Origin: Streptomyces acidiscabies | Lineage (GTDB): Bacteria > Actinomycetota > Actinomycetes > Streptomycetales > Streptomycetaceae | Assembly: GCF_020010905.1 (NCBI RefSeq) | Contig: NZ_JAGJBY010000001.1 | Span: forward strand, 3,554,001-3,618,000 | Direction: 5' to 3' | Length of the DNA: 64,000 nucleotides | In this document: positions 43,214 through 54,753 of the stretch, piece by piece | How the letters are laid out: every line of letters begins with the position of its first letter | Numbering within the stretch: the first letter of the stretch is position 1 | Notes under the pieces: generated by a model | What the model saw: the letters and a program-made list of their open reading frames with translations, nothing else | The model's database searches: none | What the model was told of the DNA's origin: nothing | Made by a program: the position numbers and the translations under genes

Positions 43214-44317
43214 ATGTCGAAACTCGGGAACATCGGCGCCCGGCTGCACCGCGGTGAGATCTCCTACGACTTCATCGGTCACCGCAAGATCTGGTACGGC
43301 GTCTCGATCCTGATCACCATCACGGCGATCGTCGGCCTCGCGGTACGCGGCCTGAACATGGGCATCGACTTCCAGGGCGGCGCGGTCTTCACCACCCCGA
43401 AGACCAGCGTCTCCGTCTCGCAGGCGGAGGACTACGCCAAGGAGGCGTCCGGCCACGACGCGGTCGTGCAGAAGCTCGGCAACGGCTCGCTGCGCATCCA
43501 GATCGCCGGCATGGACACCCAGCAGTCCGACCAGATCAAGAACAAGCTGGCCTCGGACTTCAAGGTCGACACCGAGAAGATCGCCGCCGACCTGGTCGGC
43601 CCGAGCTGGGGCGACCAGATCGCGAACAAGGCCTGGCAGGGTCTCGCGATCTTCATGGTCCTCGTCGTGATCTACCTGGCGATCGCCTTCGAGTGGCGGA
43701 TGGCCATCGCGGCGCTCGTCGCGCTGATCCACGACATCACGATCACCGTCGGCATCTACGCCCTCGTCGGCTTCGAGGTCACGCCCGGTACGGTCATCGG
43801 TCTGCTGACGATCCTCGGGTACTCGCTGTACGACACGGTCGTCGTCTTCGACTCGCTCAAGGAGCAGACGAAGGAGATCACCAAGCAGACCAGGTGGACG
43901 TACAGCGACATCGCGAACCGCTCCATCAACGGCACGCTGGTCCGCTCGGTCAACACGACCGTCGTGGCCCTGCTCCCGGTCGCCGGGCTGCTGTTCATCG
44001 GCGGTGGCTTCCTCGGCGCGGGCACGCTCAACGACATCTCCCTGTCGCTGTTCGTCGGCCTCGCGGCCGGCGCGTACTCGTCGATCTTCATCGCCACCCC
44101 GCTGGTCGCCGACCTCAAGGAGCGCGAGCCGCAGATCAAGGCGATGCGCAAGCGGGTCCTCGCGAAGCGGGCGCAGGCCGCCACCGAGGCGGAGCAGCAC
44201 CCGGAGACGAACACCGAGGAGTACGAGGACGACGAGGCCGCGGCTGTCGTCGGCCCCCGTACCCAGCCCGCGTCCCGTGGCCGGGGCCGTGGCCGTCCCT
44301 CGGGGAAGCGCCGGTGA
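43214..44317 (+). CDS. secF: Protein translocase subunit SecF
   Basis: A 367-residue partner of SecD with six membrane segments. MGIDFQGGAVF lies in the first outer loop, and LTILGYSLYDTVVVFDSLKE and TTVVALLPVAGLLFIGGG are the conserved helices. The cytoplasmic tail of about 60 residues is rich in Glu then Arg/Gly. Starts 2 bases after secD with GGAGG upstream; its stop overlaps apt by 4 bases. Confidence 0.96.
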   Translation: MSKLGNIGARLHRGEISYDFIGHRKIWYGVSILITITAIVGLAVRGLNMGIDFQGGAVFTTPKTSVSVSQAEDYAKEASGHDAVVQKLGNGSLRIQIAGMDTQQSDQIKNKLASDFKVDTEKIAADLVGPSWGDQIANKAWQGLAIFMVLVVIYLAIAFEWRMAIAALVALIHDITITVGIYALVGFEVTPGTVIGLLTILGYSLYDTVVVFDSLKEQTKEITKQTRWTYSDIANRSINGTLVRSVNTTVVALLPVAGLLFIGGGFLGAGTLNDISLSLFVGLAAGAYSSIFIATPLVADLKEREPQIKAMRKRVLAKRAQAATEAEQHPETNTEEYEDDEAAAVVGPRTQPASRGRGRGRPSGKRR

Positions 44318-44853
44318 CTGACATCAAGGAACTGCTGCTCAGCCGTATCCGTGACGTAGCGGACTACCCCGAGCCCGGGGTGATGTTCAAGGACATCACC
44401 CCGCTGCTCGCGGACCCGGCCGCGTTCACGGCGCTCACCGACGCGTTCGCCGAGATCGCGGTACGCACCGGGGCCACGAAGATCGTCGGCCTCGAAGCGC
44501 GCGGCTTCATCCTCGGCGCCCCCGTCGCCGTCCGCGCGGGCCTCGGCTTCGTCCCGGTCCGCAAGGCCGGCAAGCTCCCCGGCGCGACCCTCTCCCAGTC
44601 GTACGACCTGGAGTACGGCTCGGCGGAGATCGAGATCCACGCCGAGGACCTCACGCCCGAGGACCGCATCCTCGTCGTGGACGACGTCCTCGCGACCGGC
44701 GGCACGGCGGAGGCGGCTATCCAGCTGATCCACCGCGCCGGCGCCCAGGTCTCCGGCGTGGCGATCCTGATGGAACTGACGTTCCTGAACGGCCGCCCCC
44801 GCCTGGAGGCCGCCCTGAACGGCGCCCCGCTGGAGTCGCTGCTCACGGTCTGA
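44314..44853 (+). CDS. apt: Adenine phosphoribosyltransferase
   Basis: A 179-residue enzyme that salvages adenine to AMP using PRPP. The family opening [16 protein letters not shown] and the PRPP loop [18 protein letters not shown] near 125 are both present, as is [17 protein letters not shown] start coupled to secF. In actinomycetes apt stands between secF and relA; a terminator ends the operon here. Confidence 0.97.
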   Translation: MTDIKELLLSRIRDVADYPEPGVMFKDITPLLADPAAFTALTDAFAEIAVRTGATKIVGLEARGFILGAPVAVRAGLGFVPVRKAGKLPGATLSQSYDLEYGSAEIEIHAEDLTPEDRILVVDDVLATGGTAEAAIQLIHRAGAQVSGVAILMELTFLNGRPRLEAALNGAPLESLLTV

Positions 44854-44868
44854 GCACCGTCCGTCCAC

Positions 44869-44906
44869 GGAAGGCGGGCCCGGGAACCTCCCGGCGCCCG
44901 CCTTCC
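44869..44906 (+). terminator. Terminator after apt
   Basis: GGAAGGCGGGC (44869-44879) pairs with 44896-44906, with an inner CCGGG/CCCGG stem. It lies 15 bases after the apt stop and 195 before relA. Confidence 0.8.
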
Positions 44907-45044
44907 GCACGCGGGTGGCCGAAACTCTTCCCCGCCCCTGTTCCTCCCGCGTACCCCTGCGGACAAGCCCCTGTCCACCCCTCGTGTTCCTCCGGTGTAC
45001 GGCTCTCACAGGCGGCTGGAGGCGATGCCGGGCCGTGGGATCGC

Positions 45045-45050
45045 TACGAT
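45045..45050 (+). promoter_or_regulatory. Probable -10 box of relA
   Basis: TACGAT followed by GGGGG, 50 bases before the relA start. No clear -35 box. Confidence 0.4.
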
Positions 45051-45100
45051 GGGGGCTCCGGAGCCTGACCGGGGACCCGGATCGCGCACGAGGAGTCCTC

Positions 45101-47689
<2,589 letters not shown>

Positions 47690-47697
47690 ACGGCAAG

Positions 47698-47735
47698 GGA
47701 GAAGGGGCCGGGCTTGAATGCCCGGCCCCTTCTCC
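47698..47735. terminator. Bidirectional terminator of relA and the DUF349 gene
   Basis: A perfect 16-bp stem (47698-47713 with 47720-47735) between convergent genes, 8 bases after relA and 15 before the other stop. Confidence 0.85.
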
Positions 47736-47750
47736 ATGTACGGCTTGGGT

Positions 47751-48980
47751 CTAGCCGCCGAACTCCTGCAAGCCCTTCAGCGCCTGGTCCAGCAGCGCCT
47801 GACGGCCCTCCAGCTCACGCTCCAGCTTGTCCGCGCGGGACGAGTTGCCCTGCGCGCGAGCCGTGTCGATCTGCGTCCGCAGCTTGTCGACGGCCGCCTG
47901 GAGCTGGCCCGTCAGACCGGCCGCGCGGGCACGGGCCTCCGGGTTGGTGCGGCGCCACTCGGTCTCCTCGGCGTCCTGGAGGGCGCGTTCGACCGTGTGC
48001 ATCCGGCCCTCGACCTTCGGGCGGGCGTCGCGCGGGACGTGGCCGATGGCCTCCCAGCGCTCGTTGATCGCGCGGAACGCCGAACGCGCCGTCTTCAGGT
48101 CGCCGATCGGCAGGAGCTTCTCGGCCTCCTCGGCCAGCTCCTCCTTCAGCTTCAGGTTCTCCGTCTGCTCGGCGTCCCGCTCGGCGAAGACCCCGCTGCG
48201 CGCCGCGAAGAACACGTCCTGGGCGCCGCGGAAGCGGTTCCACAGGTCGTCCTCGTGCTCGCGCTGGGCGCGGCCCGCGGCCTTCCAGTCCGCCATCAGC
48301 TCGCGGTAGCGGGCCGCCGTCGGACCCCAGTCCTGGGACGACGACAGCGACTCGGCCTCCGCGACCAGCCGCTCCTTGAGCCGGCGGGCGTCCTCGCGCT
48401 GCGCGTCCAGCTGCGCGAAGTGCGCCTTGCGCCGCTTGGAGAACGCCGAGCGGGCGTGCGAGAAGCGGTGCCACAGTTCGTCGTCCGACTTGCGGTCCAG
48501 GCGCGGCAGGCCCTTCCAGGTGTCCACCAGCGCCCGCAGCCGTTCACCGGCCGCCCGCCACTGGTCGGACTGCGCGAGCTGCTCCGCCTCCGTGACCAGG
48601 TCCTCCTTGGACTTGCGGGCCTCCTCGGACTGCTTGGCGCGCTGCTGCTTGCGCTCCTCGCGCCGCGACTCGACCGAGGAGACCAGCGCGTCCAGCCGCA
48701 CCCGCAAAGAGGCCAGGTCACCGACCGCGTGATGCGCGTCGACCTGCTCGCGCAAGTGGTCGATCGCCAGCTGGGCGTCCTTGGCCGACAGGTCGGTGGT
48801 GCGCACGCGCTTCTCCAGGAGGCCGATCTCGACCACCAGGCCCTCGTACTTGCGCTCGAAGTAGGCCAGCGCCTCCTCGGGAGAGCCGGCCTGCCAGGAA
48901 CCGACGACCTGCTCGCCGTCGGCCGTACGCACGTACACGGTCCCCGTCTCGTCGACGCGGCCCCACGGGTCGCTGCTCAC
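47751..48980 (-). CDS. DUF349-repeat coiled-coil protein
   Basis: A 409-residue, highly charged helical protein with several DUF349 units, each about 70 residues and marked by W..F/R patterns such as DELWHRFSHARSAFSKRR, DDLWNRFRGAQDVFFAAR and FRAINERWEAIGHVPRD. The N-terminal 45 residues form a small separate part (WGRVDETGTVYVRTADGEQ). The final coiled coil has LTGQLQAAVDKLRTQIDTA. DUF349 proteins have been linked to ribosome hibernation or nucleic-acid binding, but no firm role is known here. GTG start with GGAGG upstream. Confidence 0.88.
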   Translation of the reverse strand: MSSDPWGRVDETGTVYVRTADGEQVVGSWQAGSPEEALAYFERKYEGLVVEIGLLEKRVRTTDLSAKDAQLAIDHLREQVDAHHAVGDLASLRVRLDALVSSVESRREERKQQRAKQSEEARKSKEDLVTEAEQLAQSDQWRAAGERLRALVDTWKGLPRLDRKSDDELWHRFSHARSAFSKRRKAHFAQLDAQREDARRLKERLVAEAESLSSSQDWGPTAARYRELMADWKAAGRAQREHEDDLWNRFRGAQDVFFAARSGVFAERDAEQTENLKLKEELAEEAEKLLPIGDLKTARSAFRAINERWEAIGHVPRDARPKVEGRMHTVERALQDAEETEWRRTNPEARARAAGLTGQLQAAVDKLRTQIDTARAQGNSSRADKLERELEGRQALLDQALKGLQEFGG

Positions 48981-49126
48981 AGCGCCTCCTCCACATGATG
49001 CCTGCGCGAGGCTTGCGCGCCCCCGGGCATCGTCCACAGTTTCGTCTTGGCCAACATAGGCGACCGGCGGTACGCCTGTCCGCATCCAGCACGACCGAAA
49101 TTCCGCTGGCCGCCGCCTCGGATTCG

Positions 49127-49954
49127 TCAGGACTTCGCGACCGTCGCCTTGTCGATCACGACCGTCGCGTTGGGTGCCGTATTGCCGGTCGTCGGGTCGG
49201 CGGCCTGCGCTCCTGCGGCGGCGATCTTCTTCAGGACCTTCATCCCGTCGGCCGTCACCGTACCGAACGGCGTGTACTGCGGCGGGAGCTGGCTGTCCTG
49301 GTAGACGAGGAAGAACTGGCTGCCGCCGGTGTGCGGCTGGCCGGTGTTCGCCATCGCGACCGTGCCCGCCGGGTAGATGTTGTTCTTCAGCGAGGCGTCC
49401 TTCAGGTTCTCGTCCGGGATCGTGTAGCCGGGACCGCCGGAACCCTGCGCGGTCGGGTCGCCGCACTGCAGGACGTAGATGCCCTCGGTGGTGAGCCGGT
49501 GGCACTTCGTGTGGTCGAAGTAGCCCTTTCCGGCCAGGAAGTCGAAGGAGTTGACGGTCTGCGGGGCCGCCGACGCCTTGAGGTCGATGCCGATCTCGCC
49601 GCAGGTGGTGTCGAGCTTCATCGTGTACTTCGCGGACTTGTCGATCGCGAGCTTCGGCTCGGTCTTCCACGTCTGGGTCTTGACCGACCCGGCCGCCGGC
49701 TTCCCGCACGGGTCCGGGCCCTTGCTCGGCTGCGGCGACGGGGAGGCGGCGACGTCGTCCGACTTCTTCTTGTCGTCGTCCTTCAGGACACCGGTCGTGT
49801 AGATCGCGACACTGCCGATCACGACCACGCCGAGGACCGACGCGATCACCGAGTTGCGCATCAGAGCCTTGCGCCGGGCGGCGGTGCGCCGTTGCTGCTG
49901 CCGCAAGAACTTCTCCCGCGCGAGCTGCCGCTTCCGCTGTTCCTGGGTGACCAC
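49127..49954 (-). CDS. Membrane-anchored cyclophilin-type peptidyl-prolyl isomerase
   Basis: A 275-residue protein. A basic, Gln/Arg-rich N-terminus (about 1-35) precedes one membrane segment (VIASVLGVVVIGSVAIYTTG); a charged linker leads to the extracytoplasmic cyclophilin domain (about 105-275). GYTIPDEN, GTVAMANTGQPHTGGSQFFLV and FGTVTADGMKVLKKI are the family motifs. Some catalytic residues of classic cyclophilins differ (HRLTTEGIYVLQCGDPT). It should assist folding of exported proteins. GTG start with AAGGAGA. Confidence 0.9.
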   Translation of the reverse strand: MVTQEQRKRQLAREKFLRQQQRRTAARRKALMRNSVIASVLGVVVIGSVAIYTTGVLKDDDKKKSDDVAASPSPQPSKGPDPCGKPAAGSVKTQTWKTEPKLAIDKSAKYTMKLDTTCGEIGIDLKASAAPQTVNSFDFLAGKGYFDHTKCHRLTTEGIYVLQCGDPTAQGSGGPGYTIPDENLKDASLKNNIYPAGTVAMANTGQPHTGGSQFFLVYQDSQLPPQYTPFGTVTADGMKVLKKIAAAGAQAADPTTGNTAPNATVVIDKATVAKS

Positions 49955-50126
49955 CGGTCTTCTCCTTGAGGGCTTCGTGTCTCGTACGCCGGTTCGCGCT
50001 GCGTGTGCCCCGTACCGTATATGGGTTCGCTGAGGAATCGGCAGCGCCGGTAGGCTCTGACGTGGGCGGCGCCCTGCGCAAGCCCCCCTTATCGCCACAA
50101 ACACCGAGACGAACCGAAGGACGACC

Positions 50127-50834
50127 GTGCTCATTGCCGGGTTCCCCGCCGGAGCCTGGGGGACGAACTGTTATCTCGTCGCCCCGGCCGCCGGTGAGGA
50201 GTGCGTGATCATCGACCCGGGCCACGAGGCGGCCCCCGGAGTCGAGGAGACGCTCGCGAAACATCGGCTCAAGCCCGTCGCCGTCGTCCTCACCCACGGC
50301 CATCTCGACCACGTGGCCTCGGTCGTCCCGGTGTGCGGCGCGCACGACGTGCCCGCCTGGATCCACCCCGAGGACCGCTACATGATGAGCGACCCCGAGA
50401 AGGCCCTCGGCCGGTCCATCGGGATGCCGCTGCTGGGCGGGCTGACCATCGGGGAGCCGGACGACGTCCGTGAACTCACCGACGGGGCGCGGCTGGAGCT
50501 GGCAGGCCTGGAACTCACCGTCGCGCACGCGCCGGGCCATACGAAGGGGTCGGTGACGTTCCGGCTCCCCGAGGCCGCCGACATCCCGTCGGTGTTCTTC
50601 TCCGGGGACCTGCTCTTCGCCGGCTCCATCGGCCGCACCGACCTGCCCGGCGGCTCCATGGACGACATGCTCGCCTCCCTGGCGCGCGTGTGCCTGCCGC
50701 TCGACGACTCCACCGTGGTCCTGTCCGGACACGGTCCCCAGACCACCATCGGCCGCGAACGCGCCACCAACGCCTACCTCAGGCAGGTGGCCGACGGCCA
50801 GGGAGCGCCCGGCGCCCCCCGACGAGGAATGTGA
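50127..50834 (+). CDS. Metallo-beta-lactamase-fold hydrolase (glyoxalase II-like)
   Basis: A 235-residue MBL-fold hydrolase. The zinc-binding THGHLDH is near 56, further ligands are His in APGHTKGS and Asp in FFSGDLLFAGSIGR, and the last His is in LSGHGPQTTIG. The layout is that of glyoxalase II-like thioester hydrolases found before hisS in actinomycetes; the substrate is unknown. GTG start; hisS begins 3 bases after its stop. Confidence 0.9.
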   Translation: MLIAGFPAGAWGTNCYLVAPAAGEECVIIDPGHEAAPGVEETLAKHRLKPVAVVLTHGHLDHVASVVPVCGAHDVPAWIHPEDRYMMSDPEKALGRSIGMPLLGGLTIGEPDDVRELTDGARLELAGLELTVAHAPGHTKGSVTFRLPEAADIPSVFFSGDLLFAGSIGRTDLPGGSMDDMLASLARVCLPLDDSTVVLSGHGPQTTIGRERATNAYLRQVADGQGAPGAPRRGM

Positions 50835-50837
50835 CGA

Positions 50838-52100
50838 GTGAGTACCTTCCAGGCCCCCAAGGGCACCTACGATCTGCTGCCGCCCAGCTCCGCCGCCTTC
50901 CTCGCGATCCGCGAGGCCCTCGCCGCGCCGCTGCGTGTCTCCGGTTACGAGTACATCGAGACGCCCGGCTTCGAGAGCGTCGACCTCTTCGCGCGCGGCG
51001 TCGGCGAGTCCACCGACATCGTCACCAAGGAGATGTACGCCTTCGAGACCAAGGGCGGCTCCAAGCTCGCCCTGCGCCCCGAGGGCACCGCGTCCACCCT
51101 GCGTGCCACGCTGGAGGCCAACCTCCACAAGGCCGGCAACCTGCCCGTCAAGCTCTGGTACTCGGGCTCGTACTACCGCTACGAGCGCCCCCAGAAGGGC
51201 CGTTACCGCCACTTCTCCCAGATCGGCGCCGAGGCGATCGGCGCGGAGGACCCCGCCCTCGACGCCGAGCTGATCGTCCTCGCCGACCAGGCGTACCGCT
51301 CGCTGGGTCTGCGGAACTTCCGCATCCTGCTGAACTCCCTGGGCGACAAGGAGTGCCGCCCCGTCTACCGCGAGGCCCTCCAGACGTTCCTGCGCGGCCT
51401 CGACCTCGACGAGGAGACCCTGCGCCGCGCCGAGATCAACCCGCTGCGCGTCCTCGACGACAAGCGGCCCGACGTCCAGAAGCAGCTCGCGGACGCCCCG
51501 CTCCTCCAGGACTACCTGTGCGACGCCTGCAAGGCGTACCACGAGGAGGTCCGCGCCCTGCTGAACGCCGAGGGCGTCGTCTTCGAGGACGACCCGAAGC
51601 TGGTGCGCGGCCTCGACTACTACATGCGCACGACCTTCGAGTTCGTCCACGACGGCCTCGGCGCCCAGTCCGCGGTCGGCGGCGGCGGACGCTACGACGG
51701 CCTCTCCGAGATGCTCGGCGGCCCCGCGCTGCCGTCCATCGGCTGGGCCCTCGGCGTCGACCGCACGGTCCTCGCGCTGGAGGCGGAGGGCATCGTCCTC
51801 GACCTCCCGGCCACGACCTCGGTCTACGCCGTCCCGCTCGGCGACGAGGCCCGCCGCGTCCTGTTCACCAAGGTCGCCGAACTCCGCAAGGCCGGCGTCG
51901 CCGCCGACTTCGCCTACGGCAACAAGGGCCTCAAGGGCGCCATGAAGAACGCCAACCGCTCCGGCGCGCGGTACACGCTGGTCGCGGGCGAGCGGGACCT
52001 CGCGGAGGGCGTCGTCCAGCTCAAGGACATGGAGTCCGGGGAACAGACGGCTGTTCCGCTGCCGGACGTCGTCCAGGAACTGAGGACCCGCCTGGCCTGA
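50838..52100 (+). CDS. hisS: Histidyl-tRNA synthetase
   Basis: A 420-residue class II synthetase that charges tRNA-His. Motif 1 surrounds [15 protein letters not shown], motif 2 is [20 protein letters not shown], the histidine-binding signature is [13 protein letters not shown] near 256, and motif 3 lies in [17 protein letters not shown]. The anticodon domain ends the protein. GTG start with GAGGAA upstream; it is coupled to the metallo-hydrolase gene. Confidence 0.97.
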   Translation: MSTFQAPKGTYDLLPPSSAAFLAIREALAAPLRVSGYEYIETPGFESVDLFARGVGESTDIVTKEMYAFETKGGSKLALRPEGTASTLRATLEANLHKAGNLPVKLWYSGSYYRYERPQKGRYRHFSQIGAEAIGAEDPALDAELIVLADQAYRSLGLRNFRILLNSLGDKECRPVYREALQTFLRGLDLDEETLRRAEINPLRVLDDKRPDVQKQLADAPLLQDYLCDACKAYHEEVRALLNAEGVVFEDDPKLVRGLDYYMRTTFEFVHDGLGAQSAVGGGGRYDGLSEMLGGPALPSIGWALGVDRTVLALEAEGIVLDLPATTSVYAVPLGDEARRVLFTKVAELRKAGVAADFAYGNKGLKGAMKNANRSGARYTLVAGERDLAEGVVQLKDMESGEQTAVPLPDVVQELRTRLA

Positions 52101-52109
52101 GCCGTCCGC

Positions 52110-52759
52110 TCAGTCCAGCAGGCCCGCACGCAGGGCGCTCGTGACCGCCGCCGTCCTGTCGTCCACGCCGAGTTTGGTGAAGGCCCGCAGCAAGTGGGTC
52201 TTCACCGTCGACTCGCCGATGCCCTGTCGATATGCGGCTACCGCCGCGCGGGCTGGCGGCCGATCTCCGCGTTGGTACAGCCCTCGGCGACCAGGCGCAG
52301 CACGGACTTCTCGCGCTCGGAGAGGTGCGGGCGGGTGGGGATGGTGCGGAGCTGGTCCATGAGGCGGGTGGCCACCGAGGGGGCCAGGACCGTCTCGCCC
52401 CGGGCGGCGGCCCGGATCGCGTCGGCGAGTTCCGCCCGGGGCATGTCCTTGAGGAGGTAACCGGCGGCACCCGCCTCCACCGCGCGCAGGATGTCACGGT
52501 CGGTCTCGTAGGTGGTGAGGACGACGACCCGGCAGGGGAGGCCCGCACGGGTGATCCGCTGGATCGAGGCGACCCCGTCCCCGTCCGGCATCCTGAGGTC
52601 CATCAGGATCACGTCGGGAAGCAGCGCGGCGGCGAGAGCCTCGGCACGGGGACCGCCGGCGGCATCCGCGACGACCTTCAGATCGGGCTCCACGCTCAGC
52701 ATCGCGCGCAGACCTTCGCGGACGACGGGATGGTCGTCGGCGAGGAGGATACGGATCAC
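52110..52759 (-). pseudogene. NarL/LuxR-type response regulator broken in its HTH by a repeat fragment
   Basis: The receiver domain is intact (DDH at 8-10, phospho-acceptor Asp at 54 in LMDLRMPDGDG, LLKDMP), and the LuxR HTH begins normally (LSEREKSVLRLVAEGCTNAEIGRQ). It then meets 29 bases at 52252-52224 that match the core of the intergenic repeat and bring a stop after four more residues. Beyond them, in another frame, the rest is perfect (GIGESTVKTHLLRAFTKLG to the stop at 52110). Removing the net 26 bases gives a 207-residue regulator of normal length. As read, the product is 173 residues, lacks the DNA-recognition helix and should not bind DNA. Partner of the kinase upstream. Confidence 0.88.
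52224..52252 (+). repeat. Core fragment of the intergenic repeat inside a gene
   Basis: Reads CTGTCGATATGCGGCTACCG on to CCGCGCGGG, matching the middle of the long repeats at 501-574, 21582-21648 and 39407-39480. Neither the GGGGCGCGGGG end nor the GCGACCAGCCAC end is present. Confidence 0.85.
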
Positions 52760-52768
52760 AGCGTCTCC

Positions 52769-53941
52769 CTAGTCTTTCCGGGACGGCACCGGCAGCCGTA
52801 CCGTCACGGTCGTCCCCTCACCCGGCGTACTCCGCACTTCGCTGACCCCGCCGGCCTCCGCAGCCCGCGCGCGCAGTCCGGCGAGACCGTAACCGTCGGC
52901 CCGCAGCGGGTCGAAACCGCACCCGTCGTCGTGGACGGAGAGCGTGAGGAACGCGTCCGTGTAGACCAGCCGCACCCGTGTCCGCGCCGAACTCCCCGCA
53001 TGCCGGCGTGCGTTGGTGAGCGCCTCCTGACAGGCGCGCAGGACGACGACCTCGCACCCGGCGGGCAGCACCCGCACCACCCCGGTGACGGACAGCTCGC
53101 TGGAGTGCCGCAGCGCCAGCCGCCGCAGCGCGTCGGGAAGCGTCGCCCCGTCGAGATCGGCCGGCGCCCCTCCGGCGACCAGTGCACGCGCCTCCGCGAG
53201 ATTGCGCCGTGCCGTCTCGTCCATGAGCCGCAGATGCCGGCGAGCCCGCGACGGATCGGCGTCCAGCTCGGCCTCCACCGCCTGGATCAGCATCAGCAGG
53301 CTCGTGAACCCCTGCGCGAGCGTGTCGTGGATCTCCCGCGCCATTCGCTCCCGCTCGGCGAGCGCGCCGTGCGCCGAGGACAGCCGCGCCACCTCGTGCC
53401 GGCTGGCGTCCAGCTCGGCGATCAGCTCCGCCCGGCCCGCGCTCTGCTCGATGATCCGCACGATCCAGCTCCCGACGGCCACCGAGAACAGCAGACTCAC
53501 CACCGCCGAGAGCGAGGTGACGACGAGCTGCTGCCGGCCGGGACGCCACAGCAGGATCCACCCGGCCACCGGCACCACGTTGAGCACCGTCACCACGGCC
53601 AGCGCGAGCCGCAGCCGCAGCAGCATGTAGCAGTGCGGGACCAGGACGAACGTCATCAGCCGGGTCTCACCGACCAGCACCGCGGACGGCAGGAACAGCG
53701 CCGTCTCCCCGGCGAGGAACGGCAGCGCCCGGCCGTCCGCACCCGTCAGCAGCGGCCGTCCGGCCAGGGCGTACCACGGCACCAGCGGCACGAGGAGCGC
53801 GACGACGAGCGCGCGCACCGGCCACCCGGGGCGGTCCGCGGCGAGGACTGACACCAGGGTGACCAGCCACACCAGCGCGAAGTACACGTCCCACAGCCGG
53901 AACGGACCGTCCCAGACGTCCGCGCCGGACCGCTCGCTCAT
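52769..53941 (-). CDS. Two-component sensor histidine kinase (HisKA_3 type)
   Basis: A 390-residue membrane kinase. Five or six hydrophobic segments fill about 15-165 without a large outer domain, so it senses within or at the membrane. The dimerisation helix carries the phospho-His in REIHDTLAQGFTSLLML near 205, and the ATPase part has an N-box-like CQEALTNARRHAG and the G-box HDDGCGFDPL and GYGLAGLRAR. NarL-type regulators are its usual partners, as here. The ATG overlaps the permease stop by 4 bases. The gene itself is intact though both flanking functions are damaged. Confidence 0.92.
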   Translation of the reverse strand: MSERSGADVWDGPFRLWDVYFALVWLVTLVSVLAADRPGWPVRALVVALLVPLVPWYALAGRPLLTGADGRALPFLAGETALFLPSAVLVGETRLMTFVLVPHCYMLLRLRLALAVVTVLNVVPVAGWILLWRPGRQQLVVTSLSAVVSLLFSVAVGSWIVRIIEQSAGRAELIAELDASRHEVARLSSAHGALAERERMAREIHDTLAQGFTSLLMLIQAVEAELDADPSRARRHLRLMDETARRNLAEARALVAGGAPADLDGATLPDALRRLALRHSSELSVTGVVRVLPAGCEVVVLRACQEALTNARRHAGSSARTRVRLVYTDAFLTLSVHDDGCGFDPLRADGYGLAGLRARAAEAGGVSEVRSTPGEGTTVTVRLPVPSRKD

Positions 53942-54753
53942 CCGTCGCGCCGGCTCTTCCACCGGAAGGTCAGCAGACACAGCACCAATCCTCCGACGCA
54001 CCACGCCCCGAGGACCAGCGCGATCCTGCCGAACTCCCAGTCGCCCGCCTGCTCCACGACGCGCGCCGAGTCCGGCAGGAACACCCCGCGCAGCCCCTGG
54101 CACATCCACTTCAGCGGGAACAGCGCGCCGATGTCGAGCATCCAGCCGGGGACGGTGTCGACCGCGATGTACACCCCGGAGATGAACTGGAGCACCAGGA
54201 ACGGCAGCACCACCACCGACGTCGCGCTCTTCCCCGACCCCGGCACCGAACTGACCGCGATCCCGAGCAGCGCGCACGCGGTGAGACCGAGCACGAAGAT
54301 CCACGCGAAGTCGAACCACCGGGACGCCGACGACGGCAGGTCGACCCCGTACAGCGTCGTCCCGACGGCCAGCAGGACGGCCGTCTCCAGCGCACCCGTG
54401 ACCAGCACCAGCCAGATCTTGCCGAGGAAGTACGCGGCCGGCGGCATCGGCGTCCCCCGCAGCCGGCGCAGCACCTTCTCGTCCCGCTCGATGGCGATGG
54501 AGATGCCGAGGGACTGGAAGCTGGTCGACATGAGGCCGGCGGCCATCATCGCGGGGACGTAGAGCTGGGAGGCGGTGATCCCGGCACCCTCCACGTCGTC
54601 CTGGAAGATCGACGCGAACAGGAACAGGAACACCACCGGGAACGCGAACGTGAACACCACCTGCTCGCGCTGGCGGAAGAACTGCCGCAGTTCGAGAGCG
54701 CCCCGGCTCAGTCCGAGCGACCACGCGCGAGGAAGTACCTCTGTCGCGGTCAT
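53938..54753 (-). CDS. ABC-2 type transporter permease
   Basis: A 271-residue membrane protein of the ABC-2 export family. Six membrane segments are visible (VVFTFAFPVVFLFLFASIF; LLAVGTTLYGV; FVLGLTACALLGIAVSS; SVVVLPFLVLQFISGVYIA; IALVLGAWCVGGLVLCLL), with the cytoplasmic coupling loop RDEKVLRRLRGTPMPPAAYF. Such exporters work with one ATPase and often give resistance to peptides or drugs and are switched on by the adjoining two-component pair. Start overlaps the original end of the ATPase gene by 3 bases. Intact, but its ATPase is not. Confidence 0.92.
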   Translation of the reverse strand: MTATEVLPRAWSLGLSRGALELRQFFRQREQVVFTFAFPVVFLFLFASIFQDDVEGAGITASQLYVPAMMAAGLMSTSFQSLGISIAIERDEKVLRRLRGTPMPPAAYFLGKIWLVLVTGALETAVLLAVGTTLYGVDLPSSASRWFDFAWIFVLGLTACALLGIAVSSVPGSGKSATSVVVLPFLVLQFISGVYIAVDTVPGWMLDIGALFPLKWMCQGLRGVFLPDSARVVEQAGDWEFGRIALVLGAWCVGGLVLCLLTFRWKSRRDG

